From: Semisulcospira habei
Lineage: Eukaryota > Mollusca > Gastropoda > Semisulcospiridae
Length of the DNA: 64,000 bases
Direction of reading: 5' to 3'
Assembly: GCA_036245525.1 (NCBI GenBank)
Contig: BTPG01000004.1
Coordinates: 165,685,945-165,749,944 of the forward strand
Part shown: piece after piece, positions 55,101-61,489 of the stretch
How positions within the stretch are numbered: position 1 is the first letter of the stretch
Layout of the letters: every line of letters starts with the position of its first letter
Notes under the pieces: model-generated
What the model was told of the DNA's origin: nothing
What the model saw: the letters and a program-made list of their open reading frames with translations, nothing else
Database searches by the model: none
Program-made: the position numbers and the translations under genes

Positions 55101-56710
55101 GAGTGACTTTTCTTGTTTGTATGGGCTGAAACCAAGGAATCAGAAGCTCTAATACAAAACGTCCCCATGTGCAAAAAAAAAAAAAAAATATGGCGGATTT
55201 TGGTGTAAAAACTTTTATGTGTGAAGAAACTTTTCTGTTGTGCCTTTCTTTCTGGATTATTTACTGGTGACACACTAGAATATGTCTCTGGAATGCTAGG
55301 CGAGTTGTAATTTTCACACTCTGGCTAACTAATACACTAATAGCATGTTCAGTTTCGGAACCCAGTGTGAAACTGTTTTTGATTTTTGGCTTCTTACCCC
55401 AACTTCTTTATACACCTGTAAAATCTTAACATTACAAAATATTTTCTTCAGCATAGTGTCTACGAGTTCACCTTGAATTGCTTTTTCCACTGATACCAAA
55501 TATGTTGGGGTATGATAAGATTTTTACAACAGACAAGGCCAATGAAATTTGTCAAAATTACTACGGTAGCAGGGAAAAATCTAGCTGGCAGACTACGGTG
55601 GCAAAAGGTTAAGTGAGCTTTGAACTGTGACAATGTGGGCAGATTACGCATTTCAGTTGGCAGTGAGTTCCACACACTTGGGGCTAAAAAGGTGAAAGAG
55701 CGCTCCCCGAAAGTTTTCATGTTAAACTTCGTGATTTTAAAAAGTTTTACACTGGAGGAACGGTGGGTGCGTGAGGGCTGATAAACAGACAGCTTGGCAG
55801 AAAGGTACGGCGGGAGAGACCCGTCAAAATGCCGATAGGCGAAAATTGCAATTTTGTACTGGCAGCGGAATTTTACGGGCAGCCAGTGCAGCTGCTTCAG
55901 TAGAGGCGTAACGTGGTCTCTCTTTCGTTTCTTCAAGATGAGACGCGCCGCATTGTTTTGAATCATCTTCAAGCGTGAAATCTGATCTGCCGGTAAACCT
56001 GCCAGTACAGAATTGCAATAATCATGCCTGGACGTAATGAATGCAATAGATCGGAGGGCAAAGCATCAGGCTGAAGATACCATGGACTAGCGCCCTTGAC
56101 AATGTCACTTTGGTCTTACCTTGGTCTTGCCTGTGCTGTTGAGGAACGCCTGCTGTGGCTGTACAGGCCATGAGAATGACATTCCCTGTCGCAGCGCCAG
56201 CGTTGGAAGACATGTAGTGCCGCCGACTGCGAAATCGTGACTTGTGGTGTTTGTCGGATACCCCGTTTCGCATGTCTGCGTGAGATGTGTATGTCTGTTT
56301 GGAAATTTTGTCAGAATGGACAGCAGATTGACAAACGCTCACACCCAACAGACTCCCACACAGTCACACCGAGTCACACCATGAACACGTGCCCCCCTTA
56401 CCTCCTCGACCAACACACGTTTACGCCCTTACAGTCTCATACACACAGCTGAAGTTAGCAGACGATGACACAAAATACAGCTCTGAGTTACTGACAACCA
56501 AGGGGTTAAGTTACAAACCTGACTACAGATGTTACATCGCACTTGATGTTTTTGTTGGTGACGTCTGTGAAGGTAAGTTAATTTGTGTTGCAGACGTTTG
56601 ACGAATGTGTGGAGAGAGACGACGAGGACTGTGATCCCGTCAACCTGTGGCTGCAGATACCCTACTTCTGTGGACACATCTCTGAGTGCTGGTCAGTGGC
56701 CACAAGGCTG
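42115..56710 (+). CDS. HS2ST1: HS2ST1, heparan sulfate 2-O-sulfotransferase (six exons, 3' end missing)
   Basis: A Golgi type II membrane enzyme that transfers sulfate from PAPS to the 2-O position of uronic (mainly iduronic) acid in heparan sulfate. Exons: 42115-42235, 45637-45710, 49591-49761, 51052-51137, 51953-52091 and 56594 to about 56710. All joins keep phase. Exon 1 carries the membrane anchor, exon 2 the stem, exon 3 the PAPS loop NRVPKTGST, exon 4 the catalytic-type YHGHV histidines. Exon 5 holds the 3'-phosphate-binding [13 protein letters not shown], and exon 6 TFDECV and [15 protein letters not shown]. Vertebrate HS2ST has about 356 residues. Roughly 230 are present here, so the carboxy-terminal third lies beyond the window or in the N gap. 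Introns are full of MITEs and LINE pieces, but no exon is visibly broken. Confidence 0.88.
42263..42673. mobile_element. P5 TTAA element holding a nested P1 MITE
   Basis: TTAA at 42259-42262 and 42674-42677. The terminal repeats are CCCTTTAAGTGCTGAG and, inverted, CCCTTTCAGTGCTAG. Inside are a P6-type hairpin remnant (about 42305-42375) and a complete P1 element at 42397-42586. Its left end starts 23 nt after the HS2ST1 exon 1 donor. Confidence 0.65.
42397..42586. mobile_element. P1 palindromic MITE nested in P5
   Basis: TTAA at 42393-42396 and GTAA at 42587-42590. The ends are CTCATTCAGCCCGACGGCC and GTCAGGGCTGAATGGG. The hairpin core has GATGAGCTTGGTGCC and its complement. Confidence 0.85.
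42690..43262 (-). mobile_element. RTE-like LINE 3' fragment with a (TAAG)n tail
   Basis: The minus frame shows [59 protein letters not shown] and [21 protein letters not shown]. The tail is TAAG repeats (CTTACTTACTTACG at 42690). A frameshift near 43100 separates a further upstream coding piece. It is the same family as 59015-59529. Confidence 0.85.
43534..43739. mobile_element. P2 palindromic MITE with perfect TTAA duplication
   Basis: TTAA at 43530-43533 and 43740-43743. It contains ACACCAGTGTGTGAAATATG, AGAATAGCTTGGCGCC and its complement, and CTCAGTATGCAATGGG. Confidence 0.85.
44190..45490 (+). mobile_element. CR1/L2-like LINE 3' part, third family, with a nested retroposon
   Basis: It reads [51 protein letters not shown] and [14 protein letters not shown], then a frameshift, [14 protein letters not shown] and a stop. 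The 3' UTR contains GTACGGCGCCTAGAGC near 45430, and it ends in AT-rich sequence. It is interrupted at 44969-45348. Confidence 0.75.
44969..45348 (+). mobile_element. Retroposon copy 2 with an (AATC)n tail and a 14-bp target duplication
   Basis: ATCTTGTTGCGTGA stands at 44955-44968 and 45349-45362. The body matches 40852-41263, including GGTCACCCTGGTCAGCCCC and GGGACGTTAAGCAATGTAC. It is inserted in the 3' UTR of a CR1/L2-like LINE. Confidence 0.85.
45637..45710 (+). CDS. HS2ST1: HS2ST1 exon 2
   Basis: Acceptor TTTTTTGTTCCAG, donor GTGAGG. The first two bases complete GAA with exon 1. The exon encodes [15 protein letters not shown] and then RHLSSSDDM, a luminal stem between membrane anchor and catalytic domain. 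Stem sequence is poorly conserved; phase and position support the call. Confidence 0.7.
45727..45822. mobile_element. Small TTAA MITE next to the HS2ST1 exon 2 donor
   Basis: TTAA at 45723-45726 and 45823-45826. The ends are CCCTTTAGCTGTTG and, inverted, CACTTCAGCTGTCC. The inner hairpin is AGGTGATTCC and GGAATCACCT. It starts 12 nt after the 5' splice site. Confidence 0.65.
45918..46330. repeat. 16-bp minisatellite
   Basis: About 25 copies of GCCGGTAAGACATACT with point variants (ATGT, ACGT, ATGCT) and a few length changes. The open frames across it are artefacts of the period. Confidence 0.92.
46609..46815. repeat. A run and (CA)n tract in the left Penelope-like arm
   Basis: An A run of about 21 bases at 46609-46629 and CA repeats at 46754-46812. 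The right arm carries the complementary T run (about 34) and GT tract, with different lengths. Confidence 0.9.
46901..47850 (-). pseudogene. Penelope-like reverse transcriptase C-terminus and GIY-YIG endonuclease, left copy
   Basis: The minus frame from 47850 reads the end of a Penelope-type reverse transcriptase, [19 protein letters not shown] and [14 protein letters not shown]. After a one-base frameshift near 47530 follows a GIY-YIG endonuclease: [28 protein letters not shown] and [12 protein letters not shown]. The endonuclease frame is open to its stop near 46901. The reverse transcriptase core is missing through 5' truncation, so the copy cannot move by itself. Confidence 0.88.
47877..48827 (+). 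pseudogene. Penelope-like reverse transcriptase C-terminus and GIY-YIG endonuclease, right copy
   Basis: Same content as the left copy. It has its own lesions: two extra bases near 48140 (AACACACCGCTC) and one extra A near 48577 (CCCAAAAGATG), which shifts the GIY-YIG frame. It is in the correct frame at [16 protein letters not shown], where the left copy is shifted. Confidence 0.88.
48900..49133. repeat. (GT)n tract and T run in the right Penelope-like arm
   Basis: GT repeats at 48900-48971 and a T run of about 34 at 49100-49133. Confidence 0.9.
49408..49475. repeat. P6-type hairpin
   Basis: GCAAGAGGCACAAGTCCTCA is mirrored by GTGAGGACTTGTGCCTCTC, around a GC-rich loop. Confidence 0.75.
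49591..49761 (+). CDS. HS2ST1: HS2ST1 exon 3 (PAPS-binding loop)
   Basis: Acceptor TTTTTATTGGCAG, donor GTCAGC. It has 57 codons in phase 0. It encodes [19 protein letters not shown] and then [24 protein letters not shown] is the 5'-phosphosulfate loop; its lysine is the conserved PAPS-contacting residue. The initial ATG is internal, not the gene start. Confidence 0.9.
49780..49862. mobile_element. Small TTAA MITE next to the HS2ST1 exon 3 donor
   Basis: TTAA at 49776-49779 and TTAC at 49863-49866. The terminal repeats are CCCTTTGCGTGTCGGGAGTGG and, inverted, CCCTTGGCATGTTGGTAGTGG (17 of 21 match). It is 83 bp and starts 14 nt after the 5' splice site. Confidence 0.7.
49981..50179. mobile_element. 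P2 palindromic MITE with perfect TTAA duplication
   Basis: TTAA at 49977-49980 and 50180-50183. It contains ACACCAGTGTGTGAAATAAG. The hairpin is shortened at its tip (AGAATAGCTTGGTGCCTATT), and it closes with CTCAGTATGATACGGG. Confidence 0.85.
50437..50642. mobile_element. P2 palindromic MITE, opposite orientation
   Basis: TTAA at 50433-50436 and CTAA at 50643-50646. It begins CCCATATCATACTGAGGC and ends with CACACTGGTGTACTC. The core has GGCGCCAAGCTATTCTGGC. Confidence 0.85.
50945..51051 (+). repeat. Dispersed repeat segment forming the HS2ST1 exon 4 acceptor region
   Basis: AAAATATGAACAACTCTGC, GCATGTGAGCTCCAAACA and AATGAAATCCTCATCTTG match the end of the repeats at 31036-31144 and 32640-32740. 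The repeat runs straight into TTTTCAG and the exon. Confidence 0.65.
51052..51137 (+). CDS. HS2ST1: HS2ST1 exon 4 (catalytic histidines)
   Basis: Acceptor CTTGTTTTCAG, donor GTAAGC. It encodes [21 protein letters not shown] and then VAFIDYTK. Both histidines of YHGHV, which correspond to the catalytic pair of vertebrate HS2ST, are present. Two terminal bases join exon 5 as AAA. Confidence 0.9.
51198..51347. mobile_element. P2-type palindrome, partial
   Basis: GACTACAATAGTTCAAGGG, the core hairpin AGATAGCTTGGCACC and its complement, and CACCCTTGAACTAAA. The outer ends are not recognisable. It lies in HS2ST1 intron 4. Confidence 0.6.
51360..51490 (+). repeat. Dispersed repeat shared with the INTS5 upstream region
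   Basis: AACAAGATGGGATGAACCA, CACAAAGTCCCTTTT and GCTCGCTGTCAAGGGTCTC-like sequence. It recurs at 22597-22700, upstream of the INTS5 start. Confidence 0.6.
51645..51913. repeat. P6-type hairpin remnants ending in GGGGTTAA
   Basis: Two diverged hairpins (51645-51690 and 51795-51870), each followed by a CACCGTTTCT segment and AGGGGTTAA (51710-51718, 51905-51913). The second TTAA lies 39 nt before the exon 5 acceptor. Confidence 0.5.
51953..52091 (+). CDS. HS2ST1: HS2ST1 exon 5
   Basis: Acceptor TTTTGTTTTCCAAG, donor GTGAGA. It encodes [20 protein letters not shown] and then [15 protein letters not shown]. The [11 protein letters not shown] segment is the 3'-phosphate-binding motif of PAPS sulfotransferases. 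It ends in phase 0. Confidence 0.92.
52297..52402. repeat. (GT)n-rich microsatellite
   Basis: GT repeats interrupted by GCGTGC and CACG steps. Confidence 0.93.
52501..52706. mobile_element. P1-like palindromic MITE with TTAA on both sides and divergent ends
   Basis: TTAA at 52497-52500 and 52707-52710. The ends are CCCTTTTAGCTCC and, inverted, CCTTTTTACCCCC. The inner arms keep CCAAATTGTGGAAG and the hairpin AGATGAGCTTGGCGCC. So a P1 core has different outer termini. Confidence 0.75.
52755..54690 (-). mobile_element. Zinc-finger-tailed LINE, reverse transcriptase and finger, 5'-truncated
   Basis: The minus frame 54685-53836 has [66 protein letters not shown] and [19 protein letters not shown] one-base frameshift near 53840 follows. 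The frame 53845-52817 has [59 protein letters not shown] and a terminal finger [10 protein letters not shown] with its two histidines. The ends lie in (TTA)n tracts. It was recently active by its near-intact frame. I did not assign the clade. Confidence 0.88.
54690..56040 (-). mobile_element. CR1/L2-like LINE 3' end, interrupted by a TTAA element
   Basis: The minus frame from about 56035 to 55615 is intact: [74 protein letters not shown] and [11 protein letters not shown]. The 54935-55608 insertion cuts the frame there. The 3' UTR and (TAA)n tail resume at 54930-54690 and match 10240-10482. Confidence 0.88.
54935..55608. mobile_element. 674-bp TTAA-specific non-autonomous element (P4)
   Basis: TTAA at 54931-54934 and 55609-55612. 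The terminal repeats are CCTTTTGACGACGG and, inverted, CCTTTTGCCACCGT (11 of 14). Near the left end lies CACACATATGTGTG. The matching unoccupied site in the related LINE copy at 10231-10250 reads GCTCACTTAAAGAC, with one TTAA. There is no coding capacity. Confidence 0.9.
56594..56710 (+). CDS. HS2ST1: HS2ST1 exon 6 (3' border unresolved)
   Basis: The acceptor TTTGTGTTGCAG is clear. The exon encodes [19 protein letters not shown] and then [16 protein letters not shown], matching TFDECV and LWLQIPFFCGH..ECW of vertebrate HS2ST. Similarity fades after about ATRLAF. No good donor follows, and a small inverted-repeat element begins at 56749. The exon end is therefore uncertain. Confidence 0.85.
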
Positions 56711-56748
56711 GCTTTTGGCAGCATCTCTTTTAAGTTATTTTTATGTTT

Positions 56749-56856
56749 ATATACTGAGGAGCAAAAGATGATTCCAAAAATGTTGCATTTCTTTTGCTCC
56801 TAAAGTTGTTTCTGATGATTCCAAAAATGTTGCATTTCTTTTGCTCCTCAGTATAT
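56749..56856. mobile_element. Small inverted-repeat element just after HS2ST1 exon 6
   Basis: Perfect 19-bp terminal inverted repeats, ATATACTGAGGAGCAAAAG and CTTTTGCTCCTCAGTATAT. Inside, ATGATTCCAAAAATGTTGC is present twice in direct orientation. No clear target duplication. Confidence 0.6.
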
Positions 56857-57149
56857 ATGGTTTTATTTTTCTGTTGCATTATTTAAATGCCCCCCCACCT
56901 CCCCCCCCCCCCCAAATCCCAAGAATGAAAGAAACTCAATCAGAAAGGAAAATTGCAACACACTATTCAAATAAATTGTGTTGTGGTTGGCAATTCTGAG
57001 TGCATTTCTTTGCTGGAATTTTCTATGTATTTTACAGTTTGGCAGTCACTGTTTGGTCTGAGTTTTGGTTTGGATTGCTTATGACATTTTTTTATCTTCT
57101 AGATTAAGTTACCAGTAAGTAGGTGTTAATGCGCCTTACTAACAATCTG

Positions 57150-58500
57150 CAATAAGATCTGGCAGTCGAGGGATTGGCCCACACAATAAACCCAATCACT
57201 TATAATAACTCTCCCCAAAAAGGAAAAAAAGGCAACTTACATCAATGCCAGAATTATCGCATGATCAGTCTTATATGCCACCCAAGCAAAGTCATTTTAA
57301 AGATCCTACTGAACAGGCTGAAGCCACAGGCAGAGGAAATCATAGCTAACTAACAGACAGGCTTCAGACCAGGGCGCAGCACAACTGAGCAGATCTTCAA
57401 CATGAGAGTTCTATGTGAGAGGTACCTCCAGCACCAGCAAGACCTCTATCATGTCTTTGTAGACTTTAAGAAAGCATTTGACAGGGTGTGGCATGCAGCC
57501 CTTTGGTCCACCATGAAGCTATACAACATCAATGCCAACCTGATCAAAGTCATAGCAAATCTTTACAACGAGGCCACTAGTGCAGTCTGCTTCAACGGCA
57601 AAATAGGAAACTGGTTTAGGACTACAGTCAGAGTCAGACAAGGCTGCTTGCTCTCGCCTACTCTTTTCAACATCTTCCTGGAAAGAATCATGAAAGACGC
57701 TCTGAAAGGTCATGAAAGAACTGCCATTATTGGAGGCAGAACAATCACGAACTTGGCTTTGCGGACGACATTGATGGCCTTGCAGGAACAGAGAAGGAGC
57801 TAACTCAGCTGGTGGAAAAGCTGGACAGTACTGCCATTGCGTATGGGATGGAAATCAGTGCAGAGAAGACCAAACTGATGACAAATAACACCAGTGGCAT
57901 TGACATTGACGTCATGATTGGAAGCCAAAAACTGGAAACAGTTAATAAATTCAAATACTTAGGAGCCATTGTGACATGAGGGATCAAAACCAGAAATACT
58001 GTCCAGGATTGCGCAGACAACAACAGCACTGACAAGATTGAAGACCATATGGAAGGACAAAAACATCATGCTCTGCTCCAAGATCAGACTGATGCGCTCC
58101 TTAGTCATCTCAGTGTTCTTGTATGCCTGTGAGTCATGGACCCTCACAGCAGAACTTAAAAGGAGGATACAAGCCACTGAAATGAGATTTCGAAGGCTGC
58201 TTGGCATCTCATACAGAGATCACATCACGAGGAAGTGGGAAGCAGAATCAGGCAAGCCATCGGGCCCTATGAAGACTACTATGAAAAAACTAGCCACTAT
58301 GAAAAAACGCAAACTAAAGTGGTATGGGCATGTCACGCGTTCAGCAGGGCTTGCCAAAACAATCCTGCAAGGCACTGTGCAGGAGACGAAGGAGAGGAAG
58401 ACAGAGGAAAAGATGGGAGGACAATATCTCAGAGTGGACAGGACTGAGGCTGGGCGATACGCTAAGAATGGCAGAGACAGAGAGGAATGGAGGAGCTGGT
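57150..58500 (+). mobile_element. RTE-like LINE, degenerate, cut by the assembly gap
   Basis: Plus-strand pieces: [55 protein letters not shown] (frameshifted at 57755), FKYLGAIVT with a stop at 57977, then LYACESWTLTAEL and RKLKWYGHVTRSAGLAKTIL. Similar to the 11492-12775 element. Confidence 0.85.
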
Positions 58501-59000
58501 NNNNNNNNNNNNNNNNNNNNNNNNNNNNNNNNNNNNNNNNNNNNNNNNNNNNNNNNNNNNNNNNNNNNNNNNNNNNNNNNNNNNNNNNNNNNNNNNNNNN
58601 NNNNNNNNNNNNNNNNNNNNNNNNNNNNNNNNNNNNNNNNNNNNNNNNNNNNNNNNNNNNNNNNNNNNNNNNNNNNNNNNNNNNNNNNNNNNNNNNNNNN
58701 NNNNNNNNNNNNNNNNNNNNNNNNNNNNNNNNNNNNNNNNNNNNNNNNNNNNNNNNNNNNNNNNNNNNNNNNNNNNNNNNNNNNNNNNNNNNNNNNNNNN
58801 NNNNNNNNNNNNNNNNNNNNNNNNNNNNNNNNNNNNNNNNNNNNNNNNNNNNNNNNNNNNNNNNNNNNNNNNNNNNNNNNNNNNNNNNNNNNNNNNNNNN
58901 NNNNNNNNNNNNNNNNNNNNNNNNNNNNNNNNNNNNNNNNNNNNNNNNNNNNNNNNNNNNNNNNNNNNNNNNNNNNNNNNNNNNNNNNNNNNNNNNNNNN
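58501..59000. other. Assembly gap of 500 N
   Basis: Exactly 500 unknown bases. Any sequence here, including missing LINE parts or an HS2ST1 exon, cannot be judged. Translations across it are meaningless. Confidence 1.
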
Positions 59001-59014
59001 ATGGCGACAGTAAA

Positions 59015-59529
59015 GTTGAAAAAAGTGTGGAGTTCCAGAGAGCTGTCACAACACACCAAAGTCCGGATTTTCAACTCTAATGTAAAAGCAGTTCTCCTAT
59101 ATGGAGCAGAGACATGGAGATTGACAAAAACCACAGTCAACAGAGTACAGACTTTCATGAACAGTTGCCTTAGAAGAATTTTGAAAATCCACTGGCCAGA
59201 GAAGATCAGCAACGTCAGACTCTGGGAGAGAACAGAGCAGATAACAGCAGAGAATGAAATTGGGCGAAGAAGATGGGGATGGATCGGTCACAGTCTGAGA
59301 AAGCCAGCTTCCAGTATCACTAGGCAGGCATTGTCATGGAACCCCCAGGGAAAGAGGAAAAGAGGGAGGCCGAGAAACTCCTGGCGTCGAGACCTCCAAG
59401 CAGACATCAAGAGACTGGGAACCACCTGGAGTAGAATCGAAGGAGAAGCACAGGACAGGAGTTGCTGGAGGTCTCTCGTCGACGGCCTATACCCGGGTAG
59501 GGGTGACAGGCGTAAGTAAGTAAGTAAGT
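59015..59529 (+). mobile_element. RTE-like LINE 3' fragment with a (TAAG)n tail and a 14-bp target duplication
   Basis: ATGGCGACAGTAAA stands at 59001-59014 and 59530-59543. The frame is fully open: [79 protein letters not shown] and the end [11 protein letters not shown]. It is nearly identical to 42690-43262 and looks recent. Confidence 0.92.
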
Positions 59530-59926
59530 ATGGCGACAGTAAAATAGATCCTCACTTGTAGGGCATTCATCATGTCATACACTCAGTTGGCGATCATCCT
59601 GTATAGAGCACTAAATGATAGATAATAATAATAATAATGTACATTTATATAGTGCTTAACTTCCAAATGAATGGTGCTCACAATATTAAACACTAATTAG
59701 TCATATGTCACAAATCATGGAATCACGTTGTTCCATGGATGGTGCTGTACTGAGGACAGCTTCTGGAAAGAAACTGCACCTGAATCGAGAGGCTCTGGCT
59801 TTCAAAGCACGGAACCGCCGGCCAGAGGGCAAATGCTCAAAGAGATCATTGGCTGGGTGCGACAGATCTGACAGAATAGTACTGGTGGCCACATGCACAG
59901 AGGCATCATGGTGTATGTTCTTAGCC

Positions 59927-60850
59927 TGTATGCTGATGTGTATGTACAAAACCTACATTACAAACAAAATAAATAAATAATTTAAATAAATAAGATAAAG
60001 TAAGTCTAAGATACCTGGGACATATGCATGCTAGGTAAAGGATAGATTATGAACATACACAGATGTGCATGTCTTTGGGTAGGTGCTCTGCGGTTTTGTG
60101 TGTGTATTTGGGTAGGGGTTGGAAGCGGGCGGTATGCCACCTATTGCCATCTAAAATTCTATATATATGTGTGTATATTTTCTTCTTGTATGCTGATGTG
60201 TATGTACAAAACCTGCATTACAAACAAACAAAAGTAAATAAATAAATAATTTAAATAAATAGTTATTTGGGTTTAATGCCGAGCAGGCGACTAATGTCAT
60301 CTCGTGGCTGTTACATAAATAAGATAAAGTAAGTCAAGATACATGGGCCAGATGAATGCTGAGTAAAGGATAGATTATGAACATGCACAGATGTACTTGT
60401 CTTTTAGTGGGTGTTCTGTGGTTGTGGAGTGGGGTTGGGAGTGGGCAGTATTACCATGTATGTGTATGAGAACATCAGCATATGTATAAAACCTACTTTA
60501 CAAACAAATAAAAATAAATAATAAATTTTAATAAATAAAATAAGATAAATCAAAGATACCTGGGACATGAATACCAAGTAAAGGATATATTATGAACATG
60601 CACAGACTTGCATGTCTTTTAATGGGCGTTCTGTGGTTTTGTATGTGGGGTGGGGAGCAGGTGTTATGCACCTATTACCATATATGTGTACATGTATGTT
60701 CTCATCTTGTATGCTGATGTGTATGTGCAAACATACATCACAAACAAACAAATAAGTAAATAAATAAATTTTAAAAAAAATTTAATAAATAAAATAAGTC
60801 GGGGATACCTGGGACCTATGGATAGATTATGAACATGCACAGATGTATGC
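59927..60850. repeat. Four-copy tandem repeat of about 230-290 bp
   Basis: The units start near 59927, 60187, 60476 and 60710. Each has GTATGCTGATGTGTATGTAC or a variant, a TAAATAAATAA tract, GATACCTGGGACAT, GGATAGATTATGAACATG and CACAGATGT. Unit 2 holds an extra piece of about 55 bp (60262-60315) with GGTTTAATGCCGAGCAGG, like an inverted SINE 3' end. Confidence 0.85.
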
Positions 60851-61489
60851 ATATTGAAAAATAATTTCCTCTCCTTCGTGGCCACCACCATACCACCAGC
60901 GATCATGTACATCAAGGAATTCCTTCCATCCATAATTAAAAGGATAAATAATAAATAAATATGTAAGTGAATACATAAATGAATCAATAATAAAATAAAT
61001 AAATAAAACATGTAATACAATGGAGAGGGCTACTACCTGTATTGTGTCTCATGCAGTACCGATAAAGCTTGATCATAGTGAGTTTTTGTGAGTACTTGAG
61101 TGTGGATTGGTTGAATGGGTTGCAAAAACTACAATTTTTATATTTAGGTGTTTAGCTGAACAAGGTGATTTAGATGGAAACGGTTCGGAGATGGATTTCA
61201 CTCTGCCTGGCTTGTGCTTAAGACCAGTCGGATAAGAGTTGCTTGACCAGTTACAAATCCCATCTCCACTAATAACAAAAGAGCAGACCTACACTTAGAG
61301 CCGTTAGGCTGGAAAACGGACGAACAACATGCATGTTGTATCCGGACATAAAGTCTGCAGAATGTTGAAGATGGTCGGCAGACACAATGCACGACTAAGG
61401 TAGTTTACTTTCGATATGCTTTCCTCCCACAAATGAGACCCGAGTTCTATGGGAAAGGCTGTTTTCAAGACCAGGAAAAATAACGTATT
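60851..61489. other. No gene recognised
   Basis: TAAA-rich sequence at 60940-61010, then unique sequence up to the LINE 5' UTR. No conserved open frame or splice-bounded exon was seen. Confidence 0.4.

Noticed and set aside
58038..59519. 493-codon open frame across the gap
   Set aside because: It is joined only by 500 N. The two sides are different RTE-like copies, and the right one has its own target duplication.
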